A program made the position numbers and the translations under genes. From Pedobacter sp. ASV12 (GTDB lineage Bacteria > Bacteroidota > Bacteroidia > Sphingobacteriales > Sphingobacteriaceae), in assembly GCF_016429155.1 (NCBI RefSeq), contig NZ_JAELUC010000002.1, positions 62,001 through 126,000 of the forward strand: 64,000 nt of DNA. Reading direction: 5' to 3'. Numbering within the stretch: the stretch's first letter is position 1; the number at the start of each line of letters is the position of its first letter. Below are positions 52,526 to 61,730 of this stretch, piece after piece. The notes below the pieces were generated by a model, which did not search any database, was not told the DNA's origin, and saw nothing but the letters and a program-made list of their open reading frames with translations.

Positions 52526-53788
52526 CTATTTTTTGACATTGGAGATATTGGCAAAGCCAATCAGTTCATCCCAACGGCCACCTGGCTTGCGATAATAAGC
52601 CAGTATCTGATAGGTATTGCCAGTTTCGAAAAAAGAGCCCTCAAAAACGGTATCATCAAATTTGCCATTGCCGTCAACCCAAACATATTTGAAGTCGTAA
52701 ACACCTTGCTTTACCTTGATGTTGCCATAAAAGCGCTTGCGGCTGATATCGTAATTGAGCCTGCTATCTTCGTTGAGGGCATAATTGTTAAACCGGCCCA
52801 CTACATAAGCACTGCCTTTGGCGCTTGGCGGGACTGCGCTTAGGGTAAAAAGCACATTGGCATAATCGCTATCGGTAATGTTATCACGACCGTCTTGGTT
52901 GCGTACAAAAAAATCGCCGTTTTCGTCAAATTGATTGCTGTATCGGGCAGTGCCGGTGGCCTGGTCTGCAAAAAGGATCACATTGATAGCAGTGTCTCGG
53001 TAAATATCCTGCACGTGCTCGGCTTTGTACCGGAAGCTCCTGATGTCAAATTTGCGGAACTCGTTGCCTGCCCAAAACTCGTTGGTGCCCAGTTCGTTGT
53101 AGGTGAGGGTTCCAGGTTTTACAAAGGCAGGTTTGGCATTTACCACGGCGGTTTGCGGAATGCCATTTTGCATCACCACAGCCTTTACCTGCAGATAAGG
53201 GTTTTGGATAGCCATTTGATGAAAAATGCTAAAGCTTACCCGCTGTTTGCTGTTGCGAAATTCTACCTGGCTGCTTGGCAACAGCTCGGCACCAATATTG
53301 GCTAAATTGTCTACAACGTAAAAGCGCTGGGTAATGATTACGTTTTCTGGCCTATTGCTCTCATAAACCTTAAGCAGGTAATTGCCGCTTATTTTAGGCT
53401 TGACTTGCTCGTTGGGCAACGAAATTTGGTAATGCGTAAATTTCTGCAGCGTATTAAAGGAATAGCGGTAACCAAAAATGATATCCTCCTTAAACGATTC
53501 TACGTAATCGAGCTGGTTGAGGTTAGATGGCTTCCAATCGTAGGTGCAATGTTCTATGCTATAGCTGTAGTTTTTGTTGCCGCCCCGCAGGTCGTCAAAG
53601 CCAAAAGTGAGTGTTTCGCCGGTACGCAGCGTAATAACCGGAAACGACTGTTCTTTTTTGCTGTTGTAGCATTCAACGGTTTTGATGAAAGGCTGATAGA
53701 TTTTATTGTCGTAAACCACGCTGGCATTTTGGGCAAAAGCGCATGTACATAAAACGGTGATAAAAGCTATCAAGCCTAATTTCTTCAT
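52526..53788 (-). CDS. T9SS Plug-like protein (DUF5103)
   Basis: A 420-residue exported protein with signal [20 protein letters not shown]. The DUF5103 pattern is visible: [19 protein letters not shown] and YTYDWK-like [15 protein letters not shown] late CBM-like segment includes [17 protein letters not shown]. The family includes the Plug protein that closes the SprA type IX secretion translocon. No other T9SS genes are in the window. A TTG one codon upstream is rejected in favour of the ATG. Confidence 0.87.
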   Translation of the reverse strand: MKKLGLIAFITVLCTCAFAQNASVVYDNKIYQPFIKTVECYNSKKEQSFPVITLRTGETLTFGFDDLRGGNKNYSYSIEHCTYDWKPSNLNQLDYVESFKEDIIFGYRYSFNTLQKFTHYQISLPNEQVKPKISGNYLLKVYESNRPENVIITQRFYVVDNLANIGAELLPSSQVEFRNSKQRVSFSIFHQMAIQNPYLQVKAVVMQNGIPQTAVVNAKPAFVKPGTLTYNELGTNEFWAGNEFRKFDIRSFRYKAEHVQDIYRDTAINVILFADQATGTARYSNQFDENGDFFVRNQDGRDNITDSDYANVLFTLSAVPPSAKGSAYVVGRFNNYALNEDSRLNYDISRKRFYGNIKVKQGVYDFKYVWVDGNGKFDDTVFEGSFFETGNTYQILAYYRKPGGRWDELIGFANISNVKK

Positions 53789-53797
53789 CAAGTTATA

Positions 53798-55711
53798 TTA
53801 AGATTCGAGTTCCATGATTTCGGCGGCCAGTTCTTCCCAGGCTTTTTGGGCATGGTCTAAAAGAGCCTTTTCGGCCAGGTAATGCTTATTCGCTTCGTCC
53901 AGTTTATGCTGGTTGGAAAATATCTCTTCCTTGGCCAGTTCGGCTTCCGCTGCCTTTACGCTTATTTCGAAAGCCGCAATTTCCTCCTCGGTTCTGCGGA
54001 GCTTTTCGTTCAGCTTTTTCAGTTGCTGCTGGGCGTTGGCAGGAGCGGGTTCGGCCACTTTGGGTTTCTTTTCCTCGCCCGTTGGCTTAACCGGAATAGG
54101 TTTTGGCGCCGGAATAACGCGCTTGCTGTTCCACTCTTCGTATTCGGCGTAAGTGCCTGGATATTCCTTGATTTTTTCTTCTTCGATGAACCAGATTTTG
54201 TTGGCCACATGGTCTAAAAAATACCTATCGTGCGATACGGCAATGAAAGTGCCTTCGTACTGTTGCAGGGCCTGAATGAGGATGTTGACCGACTGGATGT
54301 CCAAGTGGTTGGTAGGCTCATCCAAAATTAGGAAATTCGAATCTGTGGTTAGCGACTTGGCCAAGGCTACCCTCGATTTTTCGCCTCCTGAGAGCACCCT
54401 GATTTTTTTGAATACATCATCGCCGGTGAACAGGAAGCAACCTAGGATTGAACGCAACTCGGTATCAGTATGTTTTGGTGCAAAAGCCTGCAGTTCTTCT
54501 AGGATGGTATTGTCCAGGTGCAACGATTCCAATTGGTGCTGCGCAAAAAAGGTCGTGGTTACATTATGGCCGGTTTCGCAAGAACCTTCAAATTTCTCGG
54601 TGCCGGCAATCATGCGCAACAAGGTCGATTTACCTTTGCCGTTGGCGCCGATGAGGGCAATTTTATCGCCTTTTTCGATGACGGCATCGGCATGTTCCAA
54701 AATATCGATGTTTGGATAGCTTTTAGAGGCATTTTCGATGCGTACCACGTGTCGGCCCGAGGGTTTGGTGAATTTAAAGCTGAAGTTTACCGTTGGGTTG
54801 TCGTCGTCAACATCTTCCACCCGCTCCATTTTGTCGAGGGCTTTCATCCTCGATTGAGCCATTTTGGCCTTGCTGGCCTTGGCCTTAAAGCGTTCGATCA
54901 AACGTTCTTCCTGTTTGATTTTGGCTTGCTGGTTTTTAAACTCGCCTCTTTGTATCTCGCTGCGCAACGCTTTTTCTTCCAGATAGAAAGAATAGTTGCC
55001 CGCATAAACAGTCAGCTTGCCTTTGCGCGATTCGACGGTTTTGTTGACGATTTTGTCCAAGAAATACCTGTCGTGCGAAACAATGACAATGGCGCCTTCA
55101 AAACCGCCCAAATAGTTTTCGAGCCACTTGATAGAAGGCAAGTCCATGTGGTTGGTCGGCTCATCCAGCAAGAGGATGTCGGGCGTTTGCAACAGGATTT
55201 TGGCCAGCATCACGCGCATGCGCCAACCTCCAGAAAAGGTATTCAAAGGGCGTTGCTGATCTGACGTGCTGAACCCCAAACCCGCTAAAATCTCATTGGC
55301 GCGGTATTCGATGTTATAGCCGTCGAGCGCTTCGAATTCTTGTTGCTTATCGCTCAGTTTATTTAAAACCTCCTCGCTGTAATCCGTTTCGATTTTTTTG
55401 AGGAGTTCTTCAATCTCGTCGTGCAGCTGGTTTTGGCGCTCAAAAGCTTCCATAGCCACGTGCAGAATGCTGTGATGCGAATCGTACGACAATAAGTCTT
55501 GGTTCAGATAGCCAATCTTGATGTCTTTCGCCATCGAAATGCTGCCCGAAGAAGGCGTATATTCGCCCACAATAAGTTTAAGCAAGGTAGATTTGCCGGT
55601 TCCGTTTGCACCAATCAATCCCACACGGTCGCCTGGCTTAATGTGCCAATCGGCTTCGTCATATAAGGCCCTAGAGCCAATTAAAAAAGTTAAATCGTTT
55701 ATAGAAATCAT
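53798..55711 (-). CDS. ABC-F family ATPase (Uup/YheS-like)
   Basis: A 637-residue cytosolic protein with two ABC cassettes and no membrane part. First cassette: GANGTGKST, signature TFSGGWRMRV, Walker B LLLDEPTNHMD. Second: GANGKGKST, LSGGEKSRV, LILDEPTNHLD. A coiled coil (KLNEKLRRTEEEIAAFE) ends it, as in Uup. ABC-F proteins act on the ribosome or DNA. A -7-like TATTTTTG on the minus strand (55726-55719) is 7 bases before the ATG. The ATG at 55711 is used, and a start six codons upstream is less likely. Confidence 0.93.
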   Translation of the reverse strand: MISINDLTFLIGSRALYDEADWHIKPGDRVGLIGANGTGKSTLLKLIVGEYTPSSGSISMAKDIKIGYLNQDLLSYDSHHSILHVAMEAFERQNQLHDEIEELLKKIETDYSEEVLNKLSDKQQEFEALDGYNIEYRANEILAGLGFSTSDQQRPLNTFSGGWRMRVMLAKILLQTPDILLLDEPTNHMDLPSIKWLENYLGGFEGAIVIVSHDRYFLDKIVNKTVESRKGKLTVYAGNYSFYLEEKALRSEIQRGEFKNQQAKIKQEERLIERFKAKASKAKMAQSRMKALDKMERVEDVDDDNPTVNFSFKFTKPSGRHVVRIENASKSYPNIDILEHADAVIEKGDKIALIGANGKGKSTLLRMIAGTEKFEGSCETGHNVTTTFFAQHQLESLHLDNTILEELQAFAPKHTDTELRSILGCFLFTGDDVFKKIRVLSGGEKSRVALAKSLTTDSNFLILDEPTNHLDIQSVNILIQALQQYEGTFIAVSHDRYFLDHVANKIWFIEEEKIKEYPGTYAEYEEWNSKRVIPAPKPIPVKPTGEEKKPKVAEPAPANAQQQLKKLNEKLRRTEEEIAAFEISVKAAEAELAKEEIFSNQHKLDEANKHYLAEKALLDHAQKAWEELAAEIMELES

Positions 55712-55865
55712 TTCGGCGCAAAAATACAAATTAAATTGGCTAATTCCTGATTGCTTTGGCGGTTAAAATTGCTTTGATAGTTAAATTGTTAGCGCAGCAA
55801 ACTCATCGCCAACCACAATTCGCTCTAGGTACTGTGCAATACGCATCACATCCTCATGCAAAAAT

Positions 55866-55919
55866 TTGGAATTTAAAAAAATGTTCCTACCTTTGTACTG
55901 TAATAAAAATAATTACAGA
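55866..55919 (+). promoter_or_regulatory. Promoter and operator of the Rrf2 gene
   Basis: TTTG at 55866-55869, 19-bp spacer, TACCTTTG at 55889-55896: a perfect consensus promoter. An inverted repeat CTGTAAT-N7-ATTACAG at 55899-55919 covers the predicted transcription start and ends right before the ATG, fitting autorepression. Confidence 0.75.
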
Positions 55920-56330
55920 ATGAACAACGGAAGATTCTCCATCGCACTGCATATCCTGGTTTTGCTGGACAAGGCCCAGGGCGAATTGGTATCGTCTGAA
56001 TGGTTGGCGGGAAGCATCAACATCAATCCGGCCATGGTACGCAAAGAACTGATCAGTTTGCGCCAGCACGGTTTTGTGCAAAGCAAGGAAGGCAAAAACG
56101 GGGGAACAACTTTGGCTAAAAAGGCAAGTGAAATTAGCTTAGGGGCCATTTACGAAAGCGTTAGGCAGCTGTCGCTGCTGGGGCACCAGAAAAATACGCC
56201 TAATCCGCAATGTCCGGTAGGCAAAAATATCAACGCCCATTTAGACGGCCTGTACAACGATACCGAACGCGTATTGATTGATCAGCTGAACAAGCAAAGC
56301 CTGGCCGATTTTAGTGCCAAGTTCGGCTGA
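55920..56330 (+). CDS. Rrf2-family transcriptional regulator (single-Cys, YwnA-like)
   Basis: A 136-residue winged-helix regulator: MNNGRFSIALHILVLLDKAQ opens and VRKELISLRQHGFVQSKEGK carries the recognition helix. Only one cysteine is visible (NPQCPVG), so an Fe-S cluster with three Cys ligands is unlikely; a redox-sensing thiol is possible. It stands 55 bp before an NAD(P)H-binding gene that carries the same operator half-sites. The ATG at 55920 follows the operator; an in-frame ATG at 55866-55880 would overlap it. Confidence 0.9.
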   Translation: MNNGRFSIALHILVLLDKAQGELVSSEWLAGSININPAMVRKELISLRQHGFVQSKEGKNGGTTLAKKASEISLGAIYESVRQLSLLGHQKNTPNPQCPVGKNINAHLDGLYNDTERVLIDQLNKQSLADFSAKFG

Positions 56331-56348
56331 TATTTTTTTAATTAAAAC

Positions 56349-56367
56349 TGTAACAAAATTATTTACA
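56349..56367 (+). promoter_or_regulatory. Candidate Rrf2 operator before the NAD(P)H-binding gene
   Basis: TGTAA-N9-TTACA at 56349-56367, matching the half-sites and spacing of the site at 55900-55918 before the Rrf2 gene. It lies 18 bases before the ATG at 56386. Confidence 0.6.
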
Positions 56368-56385
56368 ATATAAAAATCAAAAACA

Positions 56386-57033
56386 ATGAAAGTAGCAGTA
56401 ATCGGGGCCACGGGTTTTGTTGGCCAAAACTTAACAGCAGAATTGGCCAATCGTGGCCACCAGGTCATCGCCATTGCGCGTAATGTAGCTTCTGTGGCCC
56501 AAAATGAACACGTAACGGCAAAAACCGCCGATGTAAGCGATGTTGAATCTTTGGCCGGAGCCCTGAAGGGTGCCGATGTTGTGGTAAGCGCATTTAATGC
56601 AGGATGGACCAACCCAAATTTGTATGCCGATTTTATCAAGGGATCTGAGGCTATACAAGCCGCCGTAAAGCTGGCCGGTGTATCCCGTTTAATCGTTATT
56701 GGTGGCGCCGGAAGTTTGTTTATTGATGGGCACCAATTGGTAGATGGCCCTGATTTTCCGGCCGAATACAAAGCTGGCGCAACAGCTGCCAGGGATTATT
56801 TGAACGTCCTTAAAAACGAACAGGAAATCAATTGGACCTTTTTTAGTCCGGCCATAGAGATGCATCCGGGCATTGATACCGGCCGTACCGGCAATTATCG
56901 GTTGGGTTTAGAAAATCCAGTGTTTAATGCCGAGGGCAGAAGCATACTTTCTGTACAGGATTTAGCGGTTGTTATTGCCGATGAGGTAGCGAGCAACCAG
57001 CATGCCAGGCAAAGGTTTACCGCTGCTTATTAA
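56386..57033 (+). CDS. NAD(P)H-binding protein (NmrA/SDR-like)
   Basis: A 215-residue atypical short-chain dehydrogenase with the Rossmann start MKVAVIGATGFVGQNL and FFSPAIEMHPGIDTGRTG later. There is no Tyr-x3-Lys. Homologues often follow Rrf2-type regulators and respond to oxidative or electrophile stress. A bidirectional terminator follows. The pairing with the Rrf2 operator suggests control by the neighbour. Confidence 0.87.
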   Translation: MKVAVIGATGFVGQNLTAELANRGHQVIAIARNVASVAQNEHVTAKTADVSDVESLAGALKGADVVVSAFNAGWTNPNLYADFIKGSEAIQAAVKLAGVSRLIVIGGAGSLFIDGHQLVDGPDFPAEYKAGATAARDYLNVLKNEQEINWTFFSPAIEMHPGIDTGRTGNYRLGLENPVFNAEGRSILSVQDLAVVIADEVASNQHARQRFTAAY

Positions 57034-57040
57034 AAATAGA

Positions 57041-57075
57041 AAAGCCAGCTTCTTGAGGTACGAAGCTGGCTTTTT
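57041..57075. terminator. Bidirectional intrinsic terminator
   Basis: Stem GCCAGCTTC / GAAGCTGGC (9 bp, 9-base loop) with TTTTT after it on the plus side and TTTTCTATTTTT on the minus side. It lies between the NAD(P)H-binding gene and the leader-peptide gene. Confidence 0.9.
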
Positions 57076-57094
57076 AAAGTTTTTTTGGCTTTAA

Positions 57095-57328
57095 CTAAAA
57101 GTAGATGCACTGCGAATCGTCTTCAGAATAGCCATCCTTGCCTGCGCAATAGCTAGCCCAATTGCTGGGCGCGCAATCAGGTACGTTAATCGGGTCGCCA
57201 ATCAAGGCTACGTACCTGGTACGACAGTACATCACCGCCTGGTCGCCGCCAATGTGGCCAACGGTTTCGCCATCTCCACCCGTTACGTTTTTCATTTCAG
57301 CTTTGCTGAGCAAATTTGCTTTTTTCAT
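57095..57328 (-). CDS. Double-glycine leader peptide precursor with four cysteines (RiPP/bacteriocin-like)
   Basis: A 77-residue peptide. Residues 1-18, MKKANLLSKAEMKNVTGG, match the Bacteroidota GG-leader style (L-S-K-x-E-M-K-x-V-x-G-G), with cleavage expected after Gly18. The 59-residue core has Cys35, Cys52, Cys61 and Cys74, a second GG at 27-28, many Asp residues and ends CIYF. Such precursors are normally processed by a C39 peptidase/transporter and sometimes by modifying enzymes; none is nearby. The ATG at 57328 is used; the frame is open 20 codons upstream. Confidence 0.8.
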   Translation of the reverse strand: MKKANLLSKAEMKNVTGGDGETVGHIGGDQAVMYCRTRYVALIGDPINVPDCAPSNWASYCAGKDGYSEDDSQCIYF

Positions 57329-57543
57329 ATTGAGGATCTTTTGTTTAGGTGGTTGCAAGGGTATGCGCCATTGCTCGCTGTTGAACATAAACCAATTGTT
57401 CCTAAGTAAAATCTAACTTATCCAAATGTTCTTTCATTTCAAAGCAGCGGAAATGGTTGTAAAAAAATAGAGCATTTTGCCGATTTGCACAGATTTTTTT
57501 TTTCTTCAATAAAAGACAACAAAATCGTTCTTATCTTCGTTGC

Positions 57544-58572
57544 ATGTATCGGCTAGTCAAACCTGTATTTTTTAAGTTCGACCCAGAAAATGTCCACTAT
57601 TTTGTGGTAAAGCGTCTCAAATGGTTCCACGATTATTTTCCGTTGGGCAAAACCATTCTGCGCAGCAGTTTTGATATCCATCTAAAAGGGCTGGAACGCG
57701 AGGTTTTTGGCCTCAAATTCAAAAACCCGGTAGGTTTGGCTGCGGGTTTCGACAAAAATGGCGAATATGTAGAGGCCTTGAGCAATTTGGGCTTTGGTTT
57801 TATAGAGGTCGGAACCGTTACGCCATTGCCTCAGCCGGGCAACGACAAGCCCCGGATGTTCAGGCTGGAAGAAGACGAAGCCTTGATTAACCGCATGGGC
57901 TTCAACAACAAAGGAGTCGACGTCATGGCCGAACGTCTGCGTTTGCTCAAACAAAAAGAACCTCACATTATTGTAGGTGGCAATATTGGCAAAAACAAGA
58001 GTACGCCAAACGAAGAGGCCACCAGCGATTACATCAAATGCTTTGATCGTTTGTTTGATGTGGTTGATTATTTTGTGGTGAACGTAAGTTCGCCCAATAC
58101 GCCCGGATTAAGGGCCCTGCAAGAAAAGGAGCCGTTGAAAGAATTGCTCCATACCTTGCAGCAACGCAACCGCAAAAACGATATTTCGAGGCCAATCCTC
58201 CTTAAAATAGCTCCCGATTTAACCAACGAACAATTGGACGATATTGTGGAAATTGTGAAAGAAACGGGCATTGCAGGCGTAATTGCAACCAACACCACAA
58301 TTGACAGGAACGGCTTATATACCGAAGAAAAGCTGAAAAGCGAAACCGGTGGTTTGAGCGGCAAGCCTTTAGCCAAAAGGTCTACCGAGGTTATCCGTTA
58401 CCTTTCCGAAAAATCGAATAAGTCGTTCCCTATTATTGGGGTAGGAGGCATCCACTCGCCGGCCGACGCCCAGGAAAAAATAGAGGCAGGCGCTTCTTTG
58501 GTGCAGCTGTATACGGGCTTTATTTACGAAGGACCGGGGCTGATCAAGCGAATCTGCAAGGCTTTGGCTTAA
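57544..58572 (+). CDS. pyrD: Dihydroorotate dehydrogenase, class 2 (quinone-dependent)
   Basis: Oxidises dihydroorotate to orotate in pyrimidine synthesis. The 342-residue protein has the class 2 N-terminal membrane-associating helix region ([12 protein letters not shown]...[10 protein letters not shown]), then the barrel: [29 protein letters not shown] and the catalytic Ser segment [34 protein letters not shown] binds FMN phosphate. The 57329-57543 gap before it contains no other gene I can support. Confidence 0.96.
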   Translation: MYRLVKPVFFKFDPENVHYFVVKRLKWFHDYFPLGKTILRSSFDIHLKGLEREVFGLKFKNPVGLAAGFDKNGEYVEALSNLGFGFIEVGTVTPLPQPGNDKPRMFRLEEDEALINRMGFNNKGVDVMAERLRLLKQKEPHIIVGGNIGKNKSTPNEEATSDYIKCFDRLFDVVDYFVVNVSSPNTPGLRALQEKEPLKELLHTLQQRNRKNDISRPILLKIAPDLTNEQLDDIVEIVKETGIAGVIATNTTIDRNGLYTEEKLKSETGGLSGKPLAKRSTEVIRYLSEKSNKSFPIIGVGGIHSPADAQEKIEAGASLVQLYTGFIYEGPGLIKRICKALA

Positions 58573-58675
58573 TTGGCTGCGTTACTTAAACTTTTATTTC
58601 ACCAGTTAGCCCAAATCAGCCTGTTTCCCATCAACTGATTTTTTTGCTCAACTAGGCAATGGTAAGCTTAGGCGA

Positions 58676-59302
58676 CTATTTGTTGATTTTCTGGATCGCC
58701 TTTTCAACGCGCAGGCGCTTGCTGTCTTTTTCAATTTCAGGCAAACGTGCAGTTAGCGTACTGAGGAAAGTGCTTTTGTTTTGCTGGTTGATAATGGGCA
58801 AGGCGTTTTCGGCGTACATGGGCAACTGGTTGGTAGGGCATTTCATTAGCCTTTCGTTGAGCAGGGCAAAAGCGTCGTCGGCATAAGTAGGCACGGCGCA
58901 AAGCTTGATTAAAATGCCTACACAGTTATCGTTGGTAATGACCGAGCCTTTGTCGGCACAGGCAATGATTTTAGGCAGCGCCTGATAAACCGCTTTTAGA
59001 TTTTCATTGGCCACGGCATTTAAGGCGGTCATGGCACCCCATTGCAGGCGGTTGTTTTTATGGTCGAGCAGGGCCAGCAAAGCCTCGATATGCGGCGCAA
59101 CGAGTTTAGGACTGAGTTTGCCGATCTCGTCCAGGGTTTTGATGCAGTCGCTCTGGATATCCTTGTTTTTGTGGTGGAGGTTTTCTGCCAGTATCGCCAC
59201 GGCCTTTTCATCGCCATTGGCTACAAGCTGTTGGGCCAATTCCTGATTAGGAACTTCGTCTCTTCTGCCTAAAGAGGAGGCTAGTTGTTCGATGATTGAC
59301 AT
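58676..59302 (-). CDS. HEAT-repeat protein
   Basis: A 208-residue all-helical protein made of HEAT-like repeats: AVAILAENLHHKNKDIQSDC, LVAPHIEALLALLDHKNNRL and ALNAVANENLKAVYQAL. No catalytic motif. Similar small proteins are common in Bacteroidota; the partner is unknown. Confidence 0.83.
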   Translation of the reverse strand: MSIIEQLASSLGRRDEVPNQELAQQLVANGDEKAVAILAENLHHKNKDIQSDCIKTLDEIGKLSPKLVAPHIEALLALLDHKNNRLQWGAMTALNAVANENLKAVYQALPKIIACADKGSVITNDNCVGILIKLCAVPTYADDAFALLNERLMKCPTNQLPMYAENALPIINQQNKSTFLSTLTARLPEIEKDSKRLRVEKAIQKINK

Positions 59303-59322
59303 GTTTGGTTAAGCGGTTTGGT

Positions 59323-59727
59323 TTATTGGTTGTTTTTGGGTTTTGCTTCAGGCATCCATCGGCCATTCGCTTTGGCTATATCAATTGTTTTTTGCCCATG
59401 TTCGGTCATCAGGCCCTCGTTGGCAAGCCTAGCCACACGTTCGCGGTTAGCTTGGCTCCAGTTGCTTTTAGGTTTGCGGGGCGAAAACCTTTGGTAAAAG
59501 CTTTCTGCGTTTCTTTTGTTGGTTAAAGAGTCAATCCATCCAAAACACAAGGCTTCCTCAACCGATTCGACATAGCTTACGCTTGGCGTTTTGCTTTTTT
59601 TATGGTAGAGGATCAGGCATACTGCCACTGCCGACTGATTGTTTTGTGCCAGCCAATTGCGCCATTCCTGCCGGGTTTGGGCGTAAAAAGTAGCCACGCC
59701 TCTATTGGTTTCTGCTGTGTTTTCCAT
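59323..59727 (-). CDS. YdeI/OmpD-associated family protein
   Basis: A 134-residue protein: FYAQTRQEWRNWLAQNNQS opens and SYVESVEEALCFGWIDSL and FSPRKPKSNWSQANRERV are the family's core segments; LMTEHGQKTIDIAKANGRW closes. The function is unknown. It lies 20 bp after the HEAT-repeat gene on the same strand. Confidence 0.88.
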   Translation of the reverse strand: MENTAETNRGVATFYAQTRQEWRNWLAQNNQSAVAVCLILYHKKSKTPSVSYVESVEEALCFGWIDSLTNKRNAESFYQRFSPRKPKSNWSQANRERVARLANEGLMTEHGQKTIDIAKANGRWMPEAKPKNNQ

Positions 59728-59821
59728 TTGATTTTGATGAAATCGTCGAGCAAAAATAAAGGTGCTGCTGACAGCCTTATGGCAGACCTATTTTGTATTC
59801 GAGAAAAAGAATAGTGATTTG

Positions 59822-60259
59822 CTATTCCGGCTCATCTTCAAGCCCAATCATCCAGTTAATGCCGAACTTATCGGTTAGCATACCAAAATAGGCGCTCCAA
59901 AAGGTCTTGCTCATCGGCATGGTTGCCTGTCCGCCAGCAACTAGTGCATTGTACAAACGGTCGGCCTTGGCTTGGCTGTCGGTACTGATCGAGATGGAGA
60001 AGTTGTTGCCCTGGGTAAAATTTGGCGACCATACATCGTCGGTATCGCTGCCCAAAAGAAAGGTTTCTTTGCTGATGGGCAGGGAAACATGCATTACTTT
60101 TTCGCCTGCTTCGGCCGACATCGGTGGCATGCCTTCTTGAGGCGGCATATCCTTAAAAAAGCCGATAAATTGAAACTCGCCGCCAAAAACCGATTGGTAA
60201 AACTCGAAGGCGGCTTTGCAGTTTCCTTTAAAAGTGAGGTAGACGTTTACTGTTGTCAT
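59822..60259 (-). CDS. PhnB-like VOC protein
   Basis: A 145-residue PhnB-type VOC domain: NVYLTFKGNCKAAFEFYQSVF opens (read as two halves), with GEFQFIGFFKDMP and MHVSLPISKETFLLGSDTDD, and SKTFWSAYFGMLTDKFGINW near the end. The family includes demethylmenaquinone-methyltransferase-like and PhnB proteins; the substrate is unknown. Confidence 0.87.
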   Translation of the reverse strand: MTTVNVYLTFKGNCKAAFEFYQSVFGGEFQFIGFFKDMPPQEGMPPMSAEAGEKVMHVSLPISKETFLLGSDTDDVWSPNFTQGNNFSISISTDSQAKADRLYNALVAGGQATMPMSKTFWSAYFGMLTDKFGINWMIGLEDEPE

Positions 60260-60334
60260 TTTTTTTAGTTTGGTAGGTTAAGATAAGAAACTTTGGTTTC
60301 AAATGAATGAATTTCGCCTCTTGAAACAAAAGAC

Positions 60335-60715
60335 TTATACTTTGTGCTGTTTGAGCTGAAAAACATTGCCTTCGGGATCCTCGCCGTCGCAAAACAACCA
60401 ATCACTTTGTTCGAAATGCTTTACTTCGCGCATGGCCACATTTTGGTGGAGTAGCTGCTGCCTGAGTTCGTAGATATCTGTATCGGTTTCGAAAACAATT
60501 TTGGTGTTGTTGTCGAATTGGAAAGGAGGTGCGTTCTTGTCCAGATAGGCATCGCCAATTTGATGGAGCCCGATCTGGCAGGCGCCGGCTTTGAGCAATA
60601 GCCATGTTGACGGAAATTCTTCTAGTACTTCGAGCCCTAATACATCTACGTAAAAAGGCTTGAGCTTGGCTACATCCTGCGCAAAAATAATGATGGTGTT
60701 GAGGTTCAGTTTCAT
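60335..60715 (-). CDS. VOC superfamily protein
   Basis: A 126-residue VOC domain opening MKLNLNTIIIFAQDVAKL, with VLGLEVLEEFPSTWLLLKAG and SDWLFCDGEDPEGNVFQLKQ near the end. The start overlaps the upstream stop by 4 bp (ATGA), which supports the ATG at 60715 over that at 60736. Cotranscribed with the preceding STAS-like gene. Confidence 0.85.
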   Translation of the reverse strand: MKLNLNTIIIFAQDVAKLKPFYVDVLGLEVLEEFPSTWLLLKAGACQIGLHQIGDAYLDKNAPPFQFDNNTKIVFETDTDIYELRQQLLHQNVAMREVKHFEQSDWLFCDGEDPEGNVFQLKQHKV

Positions 60716-61104
60716 TGGGAGATTTTTTTGAGCCATGCCTTGGCTTGCTGTGCATTGGTAAAGCTTTTCATCGGTATGGGAGGTTTTTGAAGGCTGAACA
60801 AAATATTCATGATAAATTTAGAAAGCCCTGGTTGGGCCACCATGGCCATGGCCGAATAGATCTCGGGTAGCTTGGTGGCAGAAAACCTTCTGGTTTCGGC
60901 ATCCGGAACTGGCGAGCTTTTAAGGTAGATCAGCAAAGGAACAGGCGTATTGTTGGTCAGTTGCTTAACCAGGTCTACATTGGCTGCTATTAGCGGTACG
61001 GTTCGTTTAATGGACTTGGACATTGAAACCAAAATCCCATCTTCGAACCAGTAATCTGCAATTTCGCCTTTGGTTATGGCTTTGTTTGTTGGGTAATTTT
61101 CCAT
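60712..61104 (-). CDS. STAS/SpoIIAA-like domain protein (tentative)
   Basis: A 130-residue protein: an acidic start (YWFEDGILVSMSKSIKRTV), then the alternating strand/helix pattern LIAANVDLVKQLTNNTPVPLLI and a C-terminal MKSFTNAQQAKAWLKKI. This resembles the STAS/SEC14-like or DUF7793 group, but only weakly. It is translationally coupled to the next VOC gene. Confidence 0.7.
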   Translation of the reverse strand: MENYPTNKAITKGEIADYWFEDGILVSMSKSIKRTVPLIAANVDLVKQLTNNTPVPLLIYLKSSPVPDAETRRFSATKLPEIYSAMAMVAQPGLSKFIMNILFSLQKPPIPMKSFTNAQQAKAWLKKISQ

Positions 61105-61218
61105 TGTTATGAGGTGATGGCTTGTTGTTTGCCCTATTCAATAGCCTAAAGTTAAGCTTAATTTTTAAAGAGGGTGTCCCAATCTAGCAATCGGCACCCT
61201 TGAATTAGATGCTGTTTA

Positions 61219-61253
61219 AAACACAAAGCGCACCCATATCTTATCGGTGCGCT
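61219..61253 (-). terminator. Terminator hairpin after the SRPBCC genes
   Basis: Stem AGCGCACC / GGTGCGCT at 61227-61253, followed on the minus strand by TTTGTGTTTT. It lies 19 bp beyond the stop of the 61273 gene and ends the ArsR/AHSA1 operon B. Confidence 0.7.
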
Positions 61254-61272
61254 CTGGGCTTTGGGGCTGAGG

Positions 61273-61719
61273 TCATCTGTGCGGAAACTTATCGCCCACC
61301 AAGTTAAGCTGTATGCCGTGCTCGAGGTAGGCCTTGGCGCCGTCTAATACCGTGGTAAAGCCTCCAGTATTGTCCATGACAGCCTTAATCAGTTCATCGG
61401 TATCCAGGTTAAAGCCGTAGCTTTTGATTTCTACATAAGTGCTGTCGGCGCTTACTGCCGTAAACTCATAATCGACGTTGGTGGCCGGTTGGCCCCATTG
61501 CGTTGCTATTTTCTTATCGACAATGATTTCTTTTACCGAAACCTCGTTGCTTACGTTGTACATTTCCCATTCCCAGGTAACGGTTTTGCCTTCTTCCAGC
61601 TTGCCCGACGATTTGGTGAACCAGAACTTGGTGGTAATGGCGGGATCAATAAATGCCTCAAGAACCTCTCTTGCGGGTTTTCTGATTAGCATTTGCGCGA
61701 TGATAACTACTTTTTCCAT
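61273..61719 (-). CDS. SRPBCC/AHSA1-like protein, third gene of ArsR operon B
   Basis: A 148-residue START-like protein: MLIRKPAREVLEAFIDPAIT and KFWFTKSSGKLEEGKTVTWE open; DKKIATQWGQPATNVDYEF and TTVLDGAKAYLEHGIQLNL follow. It is 11 bp after the preceding SRPBCC gene. The tail is not closely related to its neighbour, so this is a second, diverged member. Confidence 0.87.
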   Translation of the reverse strand: MEKVVIIAQMLIRKPAREVLEAFIDPAITTKFWFTKSSGKLEEGKTVTWEWEMYNVSNEVSVKEIIVDKKIATQWGQPATNVDYEFTAVSADSTYVEIKSYGFNLDTDELIKAVMDNTGGFTTVLDGAKAYLEHGIQLNLVGDKFPHR

Positions 61720-61730
61720 GGCTGATCAAA

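Noticed and set aside
54518-55264. Plus-strand reading frame (248 codons) opposite the ABC-F gene
   Set aside because: Shadow of the ABC-F coding strand; no recognisable protein features.
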